From Adineta vaga (lineage: Eukaryota > Rotifera), in NCBI GenBank assembly GCA_021613535.1, contig CP075494.1, positions 10,726,001-10,790,000 of the forward strand: 64,000 nucleotides of DNA. The letters run 5' to 3'. Below the pieces are notes generated by a model that had not been told where the DNA came from, ran no database searches, and was given only the letters and a program-made list of their open reading frames with translations. This document shows positions 47,068 through 58,834 of this stretch, in pieces. Position 1 is the first letter of the stretch, and each line of letters begins with the position of its first letter. The position numbers were made by a program, and so were the translations under genes.

Positions 47068-47385
47068 CTAAAACGTACACGAGATTGTAAACGATCATTG
47101 TTCTTCGAATTCTGTTATTATTATTATTATTATTATTATTGAAAATTTTCAGATCAACCAAACAAAAACGAATATTTTATATGTATATATGTTCACAAAG
47201 AAACAAGGAGAAAAGAAAAACTATGCATTGAATTTCCCTTTGCTGTTGATCATTGTGCTATAAGAAGAAAATGAAGATAATTAGAATTTGCAAACAAGCA
47301 AACGGGGAAAAATGAAAGCCCAAAAAAAAACGAATCATAAAGCAAGAAAAAAAAAATCATCCAATCAAATATTCGAATCATTAGA
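47068..47385. other. Intercistronic gap SH3BP5-MTAP with (TTA)n repeat
   Basis: 318 bp. It contains a (TTA) run near 47115-47140 and a GTTTTAG acceptor abutting the MTAP start. No independent gene. Confidence 0.6.
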
Positions 47386-49300
47386 TCAATGATGCGTTCC
47401 AGAGAGATGCGAAAGCAATGGTATTTCATTATTTGTTGTCACAGGCGTTGTTTTACCATTTTTATGGATTATTGTTGTTGTTGTTGATGAGCCATGTTTT
47501 CGTCGACGTTGTTGATCATTTGATAAGGACGAACCTTCACCATTTACTCGCACTGAAGATTGAATACTATAATGATTGTCAATGGTGATATTTGTCAAAG
47601 GCTTAGCATTCTGAGCAGTAGCAATCAAAGGCGATTGGCGTAAACAATCAGCAAATGATTCATAATCACTTGTTTGCTGAATACTTGACATACCAGATGT
47701 ATTCATAGGAGGATTCGTTAGTGAAAGAGCATCCATCGATAATGAACTGATAGAATTCGATAGATGTTCATCATCATCATTAATTTCTCCTTCATCTTCA
47801 TCATCTGATGGATCAATTTTTGGAAATTCGGTTAATTCTAAATGATAGAAAAAAATGGGCATAATATAAAATAATCAAATAAATCAGTAAATAAAACACA
47901 GCAAATCAAGGCAAAAGTATTATGAATTGAATTTCGAATCAATTACCTCGACCTACAGATAAATCCGTTTGTAAATCTAGAATGTTTTGTTTTTCTTTTT
48001 CTATAGAAACAAAAAAGTGAAAGAGTGAGACGAAGTTCTTACCAAGATCAGGAAGTTCTATAAATTCATCGGGCTTATCTGAACCAACACCTGGCTCACG
48101 AGGAGGTAATTGCATTATTAATTGAGTTTTACGTTTTATATGAATCTAGAAATGATGAATATAGAAAAACAGACCAAAATATTCATTGATATGATCATAC
48201 TTCTTCAGATATTCGTTCGAGATTATTCAATGCAGTACGATACATTTTTTTGGCTTGACTAATTGCTTTTTGTACAGCTTCGATGCGAAGTTTTTGGTTC
48301 TAAAACGAAATAAAAAGCCAGATTTATTTGACATCTAGTATTCGAACAGATAATAATGCTATTTTTTATTTACTTGTAATTCCTCTTCAGCAGATTCTTT
48401 GGCAATGAAATAGGGTCTAGACAACAATAGATAAAGATTTCCATTCGAAATAATCAATATTTCTTTACTTTGCTTTAACAATTAATCTTTTCAATGATCG
48501 TTGTAATGTTACTCGTTGTTGTTCACATTCGATATAAAGTTTTGACTTTTCTTCGTGTGTTCGTTCACTTCGTGTTTTATCTTGTTCGGCTTGCATCACC
48601 TTCAATAGCGTCAATGTAAATGTCACATACAAATTCACATTAAATCCCTTACTTTCATTGTAGCATGATTAACATATTCTTGCCATGCTGCATCAAATTC
48701 ACGTTTATCTGCTTTCAATAATTTACTTTCAGCTAAACTTAATGTTTCTTTTGCAACACGATACAATTCAACAGAACGTTGATATTCTTGTGCAGCTTTT
48801 TGTGTTTCTGATTGTGCCTGGATAATATCAAAAATAGATCATTTACATAGGTTTATTTTATGTAATTTACTTCATCGGCATGTTTACAGGCATCAAAAAA
48901 AGGTCGTGAACGTTCGACACAACTACCAAGTTTCTTTGCAAGAATAGCCAATTGCTGTTTACAATTGGTAAAACTTGTTTGAAATGTTTGTTGTGCTTCC
49001 TAGAAATCCATAATTTCATATTTCATTTTTAAAAACAAAGCACATGACTTACATCAAGTTGTGTTTCAAGATTATTTATTTCACTGGTTGCAGCATTGGC
49101 ACGTTCTAATTCAATCTATAATAATAATATTCAAAAAACAAAATGCCATAAATTTTCTCTATTATCTAGTTTACTTGTATGCGAGGATCGAGTGGTTCTT
49201 CATTAGCTTCATCGGATTTGTCAGTTACATCATTCGTTCGATTATCGGGTTGATGAACATTTGGATCGTTGTTATCGAATGATTTTGATGAAAATGACAT
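47386..49300 (-). CDS. SH3BP5: SH3BP5 homologue, Rab11 guanine nucleotide exchange factor
   Basis: ATG at 49300 (MSFSSKSFDNNDPNVHQPDN). Short exons encode a continuous coiled coil. EPLDPRIQ then IELERANAATSEINNLE matches EEVDPRIQGELEKLNQSTDD. SRPFFDACKHADEAQSETQK, ELYRVAKETLSLAESKLLKA, REFDAAWQEYVNHATMKVMQ and AEQDKTRSERTHEEKSKLY are near-identical in pattern to SH3BP5, as is ALNNLERISEEIHIKR. SH3BP5 family members are V-shaped coiled-coil GEFs for Rab11 and bind the Btk SH3 domain. The C-terminal exon (47862-47386) is disordered, acidic then Ser/Thr-rich, as in relatives. It is first in a minus-strand run with MTAP and STX16. Confidence 0.93.
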
Positions 49301-50304
49301 GAAGAATATTTATGAATTGATAGGAAGAGAAGAAAAACAAAGTATCAGTTGCTTTTACACATAGAACATTATCTAGAAAATAGAAAATAATTTGTCAAAA
49401 AAATACGTAGGAAATGAAGAAAAAAAATGACGCATGAATCAAGTGCAATTGAAGATAGCATTCCAAAAATGTCATGAAAAGTGTACGTGATGATATTCTA
49501 GAATGGTACATACGATTTTTTCGTATCAAAATATGAGATTGATTGCGATAATAGGTATTTCTCGAATTTCAAAACGACTAATCTCATTAGAATAGTTGAT
49601 TTTTCTTACAATGAGGTAGAGAAACTAAAGTATCGATTCATAAATGAAGCCAATTCTGGACACTTCATAATTCATTCAAGCAAGTAAAAGAATATATTAA
49701 TGTATTCTTATCGATAACTGAGATGGATAGAACGACGCACCTGATGCAGTTCTAAAAATAAAATAACAACAAGAAGAGTCTATCGTGGATTGGTGGTAGA
49801 TTTGATGAGTGAATCATGATCGACTAACTAATAGTGAGTAACATGAGAATGTGTATGACATTTAACAACTATCAGTCGTCTATTTTTTATGCGAAATCAA
49901 TTGATGAGAATCCTTGGGGCTAGTACTAACAATTTCACTTTCCACCAAGGTTTGTTTCGGTACAAATTTACATTATATAATTGTAGATGTCGCTACATGC
50001 AACAGTTAGCAATTATAGAATAAGTGCGAAGAATATATGTGCGCAACTGAATAGAATTAGTACATGATTGAAGATCTAATATTTAAACAGTAGATAATAG
50101 TCTTTTATATAGACTCTACACGTTGTCATGTCTGAGCAATAGTGTGTAAAATCATAAGAATAAAACGGAAATATAAATATTATGTCAGTATTCAATCTTA
50201 TAATGAAAATATTTATTTTTAATAAAAGTTCACGTCGGAACTGAGCATTCAGAAGTTAAATGAAATTTGTTGTAAAACAAAACTAACGAGAAAAGGAACG
50301 TTGC
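49301..50304. other. Intergenic region, 1 kb
   Basis: Upstream of SH3BP5 and downstream of the small zinc protein. AT-rich; no gene or structured element was recognised. Confidence 0.45.
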
Positions 50305-50514
50305 TTATAATAAATTGCAGCAAGGTTTTTCAACTTCATGACATTGTGTACAAAATCCATAGCCCGGCCCTCGGACATTGTAACATTGTAAACAGATGAT
50401 TTTTTGACATCGATAACATTTGTGATCACCCACAATTGTGGGATGATTTGCACATGTTAAGACGCTTGCATTCTGTGCTGTTGTATGATATCCAGATCGA
50501 CCTGATGTATCCAT
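50305..50514 (-). CDS. Small Cys-rich, B-box-like zinc-binding protein
   Basis: 69 aa from ATG 50514 (MDTSGRSGYHTTAQNAS). The ATG lies 2 bp after an acceptor-like CTTTTTGCAACCAG, so an upstream non-coding exon is likely. The Cys/His pattern CANHP-x7-C-x2-C-x3-IC-x2-C-x9-C-x2-C resembles a B-box or cross-brace zinc finger. The chain ends EKPCCNLL, with two more cysteines. It is too short for a TRIM protein; the final CCNLL could be lipidated, but this is speculation. No named family was recognised. Confidence 0.6.
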   Translation of the reverse strand: MDTSGRSGYHTTAQNASVLTCANHPTIVGDHKCYRCQKIICLQCYNVRGPGYGFCTQCHEVEKPCCNLL

Positions 50515-51191
50515 TTCTGGTTGCAAAAAGAATTAGAAATACAATAGAAAATAAAATTTATTAGAACATGTAGTATATATAGAACATCTATTCGTAGGAA
50601 GAATTGATAAGCAAATACAATATTGACGCCACGTTGCATATTGATGGTGCAATGTGCCTCACTTTGTCCTTATCAGAAAATCTTTGATATTGACTTAGGA
50701 GTTTAATTTAGTATAAAATGCCTAAGAAACAGAAAGCACTTGAGTTTACACTATAATAAAAATGAAAAAATGATATCGTTTGATAGTTCCATTCGTGCTT
50801 ATTCAATCCGAGGAAAGACATTTTCTTCTCTTGCGATCTTTCTATCGTCAAAAATGTAGATTATTTACCTGTAGAATATGAAACAACGATTGTATCACGG
50901 ATTATTTGTTTCTAAATTTCTCTGAAAGTACAAATTTAAGTAATTCAAAGAGTAAAATAATAGCGCACTCTATCGTTTACAAAAGTTTTTTCTTCATAAA
51001 GGATTCTATAGTAAGTTTCATAGAGCTGGAATACAGATTCATCAATATCTTCGAAGCTTTATACTACATAATATTTTCCTATATGATATTGAAAATTTCT
51101 TTGGTTCGTTTCCAAGTATTGTAAATTTACAATGGCAAAAGAAATTCATCTGTTAAATTTTATAAAACAAGGTTAAAAACACAGGTGTTCA
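50515..51191. other. Divergent intergenic region
   Basis: About 680 bp between the small zinc protein (-) and calaxin (+). The 72-codon ORF at 50906-51124 has no support. Confidence 0.4.
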
Positions 51192-52336
51192 ATGTCATCA
51201 GCAAGCATTCGATCATCAATGGTAAGCGACGATGTACCCGAAATTCGAAAAATTCGTAGTCGTCATAATTGGGTAAGATAATCACTGATATTTAGATGCT
51301 ATTTCTTCTTTTTTTTCAATTGTATAGAAATTAGGAAATTTAAATCATCATAAAACGCAAACAATATCAAGAGAATCCATTCGATATGTACAAAATGAAA
51401 TAGCGAAAAAGAAAGAGAAATTTCATTGTATGTTCATTTCTAACATTGAAATTCTTCGTTTAAGCAATTGTTTTCATAGTTTCTAAACAAGAAATTGATT
51501 TACTTTGTACGGTATTTCGATTTCTTATCCAGAACGATGAAACAAGTAATATATACGATCGATCTTCTATGTTATTGTTAATTTATATTTAATTTAGATA
51601 CAATTGATCGAACTCGTTTTCAGAATATTCTTCATAATACATTTGAAACGACTGATGATCTTATCACAGATAGAAGTAAAACGAAAAGCAAACTTTTGAT
51701 TTACATTTTTTTGTCATTAGTTTTCAAAGTCTTTGATCGAGACAACGATGGACAAATAAACATGTTAGAATGGGTAATTGGCTTGAATGTTTATCTGCGT
51801 GGAACATTAGATGAGAAAATAATATGTAAGTTTTGCACAATGAAAGAGATAATCGAGGTACAAGTAATTACTATCAAATCTGTCTTTTCAGTTGCTTTCG
51901 ATTGTTATTCTCTCAAAGGTGAAAAATTTATCACTCGTCAAGAAATGTTTCAATTATTAAAATCGTGTGTTCCAAAAGTAATTCATTTCTTTCGATAAGC
52001 AATCGAATACATATATTTCTCTAATCTAGCAAAATAATGATGAAAATCCTGTTGAAAATATTAAAGAATTAGTGGAAATTACATTGAAAAAAATGGATAA
52101 AGATCGTGATAATCGATTGAGTGATGAAGACTTTGCTACATCCGTTCATGAAGATCCACTTCTACTGTGTTGTTTTGGTCAAATATTTCCCAATTCTACA
52201 GTTAATATCGTACAAATCACAATACTATTCATTTATTTTATCTCTTTAGAGAAAAGCCGAATTCGAACGAATTGTTTTCTCTCAACGATTTAACAAAGAT
52301 CAATTCGAAGCTATTTTTGATTATAAAAAGAATTGA
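51192..52336 (+). CDS. CALAXIN: Calaxin (EFCAB1), EF-hand calcium sensor of outer-arm dynein
   Basis: ATG at 51192 (MSSASIRSSMVSDDVPEIRK). Eight or so short exons. Exons give YNTIDRTRFQNILHNTFETT then DDLITDR, matching human LDRNAFRNILHVTFGMTDDM. EF-hand 1 is VFKVFDRDNDGQINMLEWVI, with a canonical loop. EF-hand 2 (DCYSLKGEKFITRQEMFQLL) has lost most calcium ligands. EF-hand 3 is KKMDKDRDNRLSDEDF. The last exon, after the acceptor near 52250, gives EKAEFERIVFSQRFNKDQFE and ends at TGA 52334-52336. Calaxin links outer-arm dynein to the doublet and tunes ciliary beating with calcium. The N-terminal extension of about 30 residues is longer than in vertebrates. Confidence 0.92.
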
Positions 52337-52411
52337 ATTTTATTGAAAAGAAAAAAAACGATGATTACTTTTATCATATTATATCTGAATCTGAGAAAAT
52401 TTTCATCAGAA

Positions 52412-53396
52412 CTAAGCAACAAGAAATTTTAAATACAATTTTAATTGATTGTGAAGAGGAAGTATATTGATTTGATCGTCGGATTGGAGATTCGATAACA
52501 ATGTCGAACGACATAAACTTCGAAGTGTACTTGCTAGAAAGAAAAACTCTAGTTTTCGAAAAGTTCTGCGAAATCGACAAATACTTACGTCCATAGAGTT
52601 GAACAATTCGAACTCTTGTTGTACCACCATAAACGTCAACAAACGCCCAAAATTTTGTATGTTCATTGATTGGTTTCGGAGAGTTCAGAAAAGTTCGTTG
52701 ACGTTTTTTTGGTGGAAAATAGATTTCATCAGTTTCAGTTACTGATGATTCAGTTTGTAGAATTGCAAAAGGTCCATAGTCGAATCCATTCAATATACTA
52801 TGCATATGTATGGATTTATATTTCAAGGCATAAACAACACCAATTCGACTACCAGTACAAGATGGACATATGTTAGCATCATCACTTTTTGCTTTTCGTA
52901 TAGACTCGAGCTCTTGTCGGCGCACTGAAGCAAATGGGGTATGAATATAAGTGTCAATACTACCAAAATTAAATAAGGGTCGATCTAGTCAATAAAAAGG
53001 TAGATAGTTGTTTCGTTCGATAGGACAGTAATACTCACAAAAACCACATGTACACGTACACTGAGTAATTGCTTTACTTGGTACTAAAACGATGGGAATG
53101 ATTTTTATATGAATTTCTCGTTTCTATCTATTACCTGTCATATGAAAAATATGATCATAGATGACTTCTTCAGTACATCGTTCAAGAATTTCATTTGGTG
53201 AAAGAGATGTAAATCCAATCTTCAAATGACCAGTCCATCGATCAGTCGTATCCTGTATTTCGATTAGAAATAACTCTCCAGGACACAAAGGTCGTTCAGA
53301 AAAAACCATGGCATGTGAAAATGAATTGACTCGTGTTGCACAAAGACGTTGTTCATCAAACGAAATATTCTTGCCATGTTCTTGATGAAAACGCAT
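52412..53396 (-). CDS. NEURL2: NEURL2-like protein (neuralized repeat plus SOCS box)
   Basis: ATG at 53396 (MRFHQEHGKNISFDEQRLCA). The neuralized homology repeat shows FHQEHGKNI, TRVNSFSHAMVFSERPLCPG and WTGHLKIGFTSLSP, matching human NEURL2. A second block has SRIGVVYALKYKSIHMHSIL, NGFDYGPFA and KFWAFVDVYGGTTRVRIVQL. A last exon, spliced after LYG, encodes the SOCS box STLRSLCRSTLLSNL and LPLHNQLKLYLKFL, corresponding to human PSLQTLCRLVIQRS. NEURL2 (OZZ) is the substrate adaptor of a Cullin-5/Elongin BC ubiquitin ligase in muscle. About four exons; stop at 52412. It converges with calaxin, whose stop is 76 bp away. Confidence 0.9.
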
Positions 53397-53642
53397 TGTT
53401 TAATTCATAAGCAAACAAGAAATCGCTTGGTAAATCTCATTGGTTTTAAATATAAACCAATCAAAATCGAGGTATTCGTATTGATAGTAGCGACTGTCCT
53501 CTTCTCAAATTATATCAATGAAAAAAAAAAATCGAACGTTTTTATAATTATGTTTCGAACATACATACTTTTTCTTCTGGCTGCGCTTCAACGCACAATC
53601 ATTTTTTTTGTTTTAGATAGACACCAATCTTTCTCATTCCCA
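53397..53642. promoter_or_regulatory. Short divergent promoter region NEURL2 / UXS1
   Basis: 246 bp separate the opposite-strand start codons, so both promoters must lie here or overlap the 5' ends. No specific box identified. An in-frame ATG at about 53551 also precedes the chosen UXS1 start, but it begins no recognisable part of the family. Confidence 0.5.
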
Positions 53643-55488
53643 ATGTTCCGTAAATCAACAAGCGGTAGTTATTGGTTCATATTCCTACAGTGTTTTTTTA
53701 CATTGAAGTTTTTGTTTATTTAGGTGATTTTTTATATATTTTATTGTTTTTTATTTGTGTATTACAAATAAATGTCCATGCAGAAGAAGAAGAACGTATT
53801 CGAGTGCTGGAAAACCGTATCAAAGATTTAGAACAACAGTAAATCGTTTGTATTTTGGAAATATTTTCATTGAAATTCTTCTTGTAGACGAAGACAATAT
53901 CCAGAAGTAAAATTTTTATCATACAAAGATCGAAAACGAATTTTAGTATGTTTGCACCTCATCGAAATCTTTTCCTTTTCTATTAATCTCTACGTTTTTA
54001 TAGGTTACTGGTGGAGCTGGGTAAATTGATCTGTTAAATTGAAGAAATTTATTCTATTTTCCTTTTCGAATATGAATAGTTTTGTTGGTTCACACCTTGT
54101 CGATCGTTTGATGTTACAAGGACATGAAGTAATTGTTGTGGATAACTTTTTTACTGGTCGAAAACGAAATATTGAACATTGGGTTGGTCATGAAAATTTC
54201 GAATTAATCAACCATGACATTGTCAATCCACTATATATCGAAGGTAAAAAATCTATACAGCGATATAGTTTTATCTCAAGGTTTCTTACTTTGTTTTAGT
54301 GAATGAGATTTACCATTTAGCTTCGCCAGCTTCACCTCCACATTATATGTACAATCCGGTGAAAACGATCAAGGTTAATTCAATAGGAACAATCAATATG
54401 CTTGGTATTACTTACAAAAAAAACATCAGATTTAGAATAGAAAAAAATTCATTGATGTTCTATTCCAATAGGTTTAGCTCGTCGTGTTCGTGCTCGTCTT
54501 TTATTTGCTTCAACAAGTGAAGTTTATGGTGATCCAGAAGTTCATCCACAAAAAGAATCCTATTTCGGTAATGTAAATTCATTTGGACCACGAGCATGTT
54601 ATGATGAATCGAAACGAGTTGGTGAAGCTATGTGTTATGCATATGCTCAACAGGTTTGTTATGAAAAAATACGAAAGAAATTAATCTAAATGAGATTTCT
54701 TTTTCATAGGAAGGTATTACTATTCGAATTGCTCGAATCTTTAATACCTATGGACCACGAATGCATATGAACGATGGACGTGTTGTTAGTAATTTTGTTT
54801 TGCAAGCATTACAAAATGAACCAATTACTGTAAATATGAAGTATTGAAATTTATGAAAAGAATTTTAATATATTTCGTTTTTAGATTTATGGAAATGGTA
54901 AACAAACACGTTCATTTCAATATGTAAGTGATCTTGTTGATGGTCTTATTGCTTTAATGAATAGTAATTATTCAATGCCAATGAATTTGGGTAATCCAGA
55001 TGAATACAAAATTGAACAGTTTGCAACAATAATTCGAGAAATAATTGGTATGTTTGATCTAAAATAATGTAAAAATTAGATTCACTCGAAAAAGATTCGA
55101 TGAATAGTTTTCTTTGATGTCGTTCGTTTTATTCATTGAAGTGTAGTATTAATAAACAATTTCATTTTAGGTTCAAAAGCAACATTAAAATATAGTGATG
55201 CAGTTGTTGATGATCCTAAACAACGTCGACCAGATATCACTTTAGCTAAAACATGGCTTAATTGGGAGCCACGAGTATGATCTTTTTTTTTTCTTCGAAA
55301 AAGATCGAAAATATCAATTCTATTCTTTCAAGGTTTCACTTAGTGAAGGTTTAAATAAAACAATCGAATATTTCCGTAATGAACTTCATGTAAAACATCA
55401 TAGTGAACGCAATATTTATTTTCCAAAAGAATGGTTACATACACCAGACATCACAACTGTAATCTCCGATGATCACAAAGAACTTTAA
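53643..55488 (+). CDS. UXS1: UDP-glucuronate decarboxylase (UDP-xylose synthase)
   Basis: Makes UDP-xylose in the Golgi for proteoglycan synthesis. Eleven exons (53643-53664, 53724-53838, 53888-53945, 54004-54020, 54080-54243, 54300-54404, 54472-54653, 54710-54829, 54885-55047, 55171-55274, 55333-55488) sum to 1206 nt, 401 aa. MFRKSTSGD leads into a type II signal anchor ([15 protein letters not shown]) and a short coiled stem. The Rossmann motif VTGGAGFVGSH is built across a 17-nt exon. [52 protein letters not shown], the YxxxK dyad in [12 protein letters not shown], and [20 protein letters not shown] are all conserved. The start was chosen because it puts the membrane anchor in the family position. 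Confidence 0.96.
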
Positions 55489-56188
55489 TTTTCTTTTTGA
55501 ATTTGAATTTTTCCAGTTTTAACTGTGATACTAATTTCTCATTAGTTTAAATAGATAATTAACATTTTCTTTTCCATTTTTTCAATTCAATAGTTCTCTT
55601 GTTTTTTCTTTTTAGATGATATGTACTGCATTCAATGGCTTTTACCGTTATTTCTCTTACCTCATCCAATTTTACCCAGTATTCATCATAATTTATTTCT
55701 GGTGCTTCATTTGCTCAATTTTTTAATTGAAAAACGTCCTTGTAACATATGTTTATTTGTTTTTTTTGTTGCGACTATTCTATTTTGTTATAATTCTTGG
55801 GAACAGTGTATACTTTGGCCACTATGTTCAGGATAATTATGAAGAATTCAACGTGAAAAATATCCAAACTGTGCTATTTTTCTATGCCAAGTTCCAAAAT
55901 ATTGAAATTCATCTTAGAAGAATGTTAAATCTTGTTTTATTTTCAATTGTTTTTGATTCGAATGAAAATAAATCAAGAAAATAATTTTCCAAAAAACCAT
56001 TCCCTAATCATATGTGTGTGAAATTGAAATTTAATAATAACCTTTTGTTTTCTGTTTATATGTAATGACTAAAACGTATCTTGTTGATTTATGACTAATA
56101 AACAAAGTTGTTTCGAAAAGAAAAACCTATCTTATCTTTCATATAAAGTAGTATGATCTCGTTTATTTATCTTAGTTTTCATTTTCAG
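55489..56188. other. Intergenic UXS1-WASHC1
   Basis: About 700 bp. Possible AATAAA signals lie near 55968 and 56098. The ORFs at 55621-55836 and 55727-55984 are hydrophobic by composition but have no splice or family support. A TTTTCATTTTCAG acceptor directly abuts the WASHC1 ATG. Confidence 0.45.
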
Positions 56189-57838
56189 ATGAGTTCGACG
56201 CAATTATATAATGTACCGATTATATCCGGCGATCTTCGTCGGGCAGAATTTGTTAAACAAATCGCTGATACATTTGACTATATGGATGTCATATCACAAG
56301 ATATGTTCAATCGTATTGCTATTCGTTTAAATGTTTATCGTGCGCAATTAAATAAATTTGACGAACGTATACAACATGCAAATACACATATTGATCGTGT
56401 CAAAGGTTCAAAACGTGCTATTCAAGTTCATTCAAGTGCACGCTATCCTGTTGAACAAAATCGTTCGACATATAAATCGATTTTTGAATGTGATTATGAA
56501 AATGAAGAGAATAAACCACCGGTGTTACATTATAATTTATTTCGTTTAAATGAAACTGTGGATAAATTTATTGATCCAAATGATAAAGGTTCGAAATCGA
56601 ATGATGATACATTAGTCATATTAAAACAATACGATGATAATTTTATTCAGAAAACGAAACGAACAGTTCTCAATGGATTAGGAAGACCACCAACAAATAT
56701 TAAATCAGTTGTTTCATTTCTTAAATATAATACACAAGAAAATCCGTAAGTGATCAACGAGTATCTGTCAATTAGATGATCACTTTTTACATTGTAGTTA
56801 CACACAACCAACAAAAATCGATCCGTTGAATGTAGGTGGTCGAGTACGAAAACCAATTGAAGAACCTTCACAACCACGTATGATTATTTTCTCCAGTATT
56901 TTCAAATAGATCCAACTTGATTTGTTTTGCTTTTCTGAAAGGTATTGCTGAAACACCATTACCTGCTTTCTATAAACAAATGTCTGAACGTCCGACAATG
57001 GGTGATTTTGGTTATAATCCAACTTTGGGTCTTATTCCAGAAATGTCTCTACCAGATAATTTACCTGAACTTGGTAATTTTGCTACATTCGATGATAATA
57101 CAACGATTGATTGGACAAAACAACAAATGACATCAATTGCACCTTCATTAGCTATTTCAATGTTACCAGACATTAATGATTTATCATCAACGATGACATC
57201 TATGCGTGTAATCGAACCTCCGAAATCAGCAGGTAAAACTTTGTTTACCAAAAAAAGTTTATTTTGTATCTTTCTTTTGAAATTTAGCACCTGCTCCTCC
57301 ACCAGTTGATATTCCAGCAATTATTCCTCTAACATCTGCTTCGACTTCAGTTCCTCCTCCAGCACCGCCACCACCAGCTCCACCATTACCATCTACAGTT
57401 CCTTCAGTTTTAATTCCACCAACAATCAACAATGAACTCCCCACTCTAACAGATAATATTGCCAATAATAACGACAACGGCAACGGCAACGGCGGCGACG
57501 ATGATGATGATGGTGGTAATCCTTTACTACAACAAATTCGTGATTTTGCTAAAACAAACAAACTTAAATCTTCTGCACGATCAAATCCAGTTGATGAAGT
57601 TCCATTGCCAAGTTCGAATGATCAAGAAAGTATTATGGAAACGTTAAAAAAACGTTTAGCTCAACGACGTGGTTTTATTGGCGGTGAAACTTCTTCATCG
57701 TCAGCACCACCTCCGTCTACGGGTAGTTCAATGGTGGATGCGATTGCTGTTAAAGCAAAGGAAATAGCCGAGCAACAACAACGACAAAAAGATGATTCAG
57801 AAAGTTCTGATAATGGCAACGAAGATGATTGGGAATGA
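56189..57838 (+). CDS. WASHC1: WASH complex subunit 1 (Arp2/3 activator on endosomes)
   Basis: Four exons (56189-56745, 56798-56877, 56942-57232, 57288-57838) total 1479 nt, 492 aa. The WAHD1 N-terminus reads YNVPIISGDLRRAEFVKQIA and DRVKGSKRAIQVHSSARYP, against human YAVPFIQPDLRREEAVQQMA and KGSKKAIKVFSSAKYP. NIKSVVSFLKYNTQENPYTQ matches [20 protein letters not shown]. The tubulin-binding region (LGLIPEMSLPDNLPELGN) and a polyproline segment follow. The C-terminal VCA has a WH2 (NPLLQQIRDFAKTNKLKSS), a basic connector (ESIMETLKKRLAQRRGFIGG) and an acidic tail ending EDDWE. It should nucleate branched actin for retromer-dependent sorting. Confidence 0.95.
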
Positions 57839-58834
57839 ATCAATTGATTACTTTTAAAATTAATTTATTGATTATCTTTTTTTTTCTCTTGTAATTTATT
57901 TTGCTAATTAAAATATTCATACACATACATCTGTAACCTTCATTGTTATTTTGTTTGATTATTTTAGAATGAGCTGATAATCATCCGATGTTATTCTATT
58001 TATTGTAGAGATAGGAAGAAATCAATGGCTGTGTAATGATTTACTCATCAAATACGTATGTATACAGATATATGCGCTTCTTTAAGCAGAATAATTATAA
58101 ATAGATCGATTAATTGAACGAAAATGTTGACATTTCGTTAGTTAGAATTGGGATTATTAAGCTCATACACAACTGTCTATAATGAAGTTAATTATGAAAA
58201 AAAAACGATGAAGAAATGTGCAAATAAATCAATGAATAAACATATGTGCATCTATATCCGCGATGGATAGAAAGGAAGTTATATAATGAGAAGAAATAAG
58301 TCTCTTTTGTTCTGTAGATGTGTATGTGTTATATCGTTAAATAAACAATCGAATTCATTCAAATGGAGAGGATAGGACTCAATGGATTGAGTTTGAGAGT
58401 GTTTTTTTTATCTGAATAAGAACGGAAGTTGTATAATTCTTTTCTTTTCTTTTCAAAGAACAAAGTAGATATAAGCAAGAAAAAAAAAGAAAGAAAAACA
58501 ATAATGTTTTATTTTCCTATGTTACCTGTTCCATATGTATTTTCTCTTCTCTTCTCTTCTCTTTTTCTTTCTCTCTTTCTTTTCTAGATATCAATGTTTG
58601 ATCTTTTCTTTCTATTTGATCAGAAATCATTGGCATCTGCTTGCTCATAAATCATCTTCAACCAACGGCAGAATTATGATGAACGTAATGACAAGGTCAA
58701 AGAATTCTATCGACTAATAACGAACACTTCTTCAAAGTTGGAAACAGTTCAGAGAAAATTAACAACATAGAATTCTCATCAAGGTAAATATCAATATTAG
58801 TTCTTTCTATTTACAAATCGATTCATTTTTCAGT
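57839..58834. other. Intergenic / 5'-UTR region of the Ras-like gene
   Basis: About 1 kb. A donor-like CATCAAG|GTAAATATC near 58784 and the TTTTTCAG acceptor just before ATG 58835 suggest a 50-bp 5'-UTR intron. CT-rich (TTCTC)n sequence lies near 58540-58590. Confidence 0.5.

Noticed and set aside
53349-53723. 124-codon plus-strand ORF across the NEURL2/UXS1 gap
   Set aside because: It overlaps the NEURL2 first exon antisense and runs through the first UXS1 intron; the real UXS1 start is the short exon at 53643 in another frame.
55621-55984. Two hydrophobic ORFs downstream of UXS1
   Set aside because: They lie in T-rich 3'-flanking sequence, overlap each other in different frames and show no domain.
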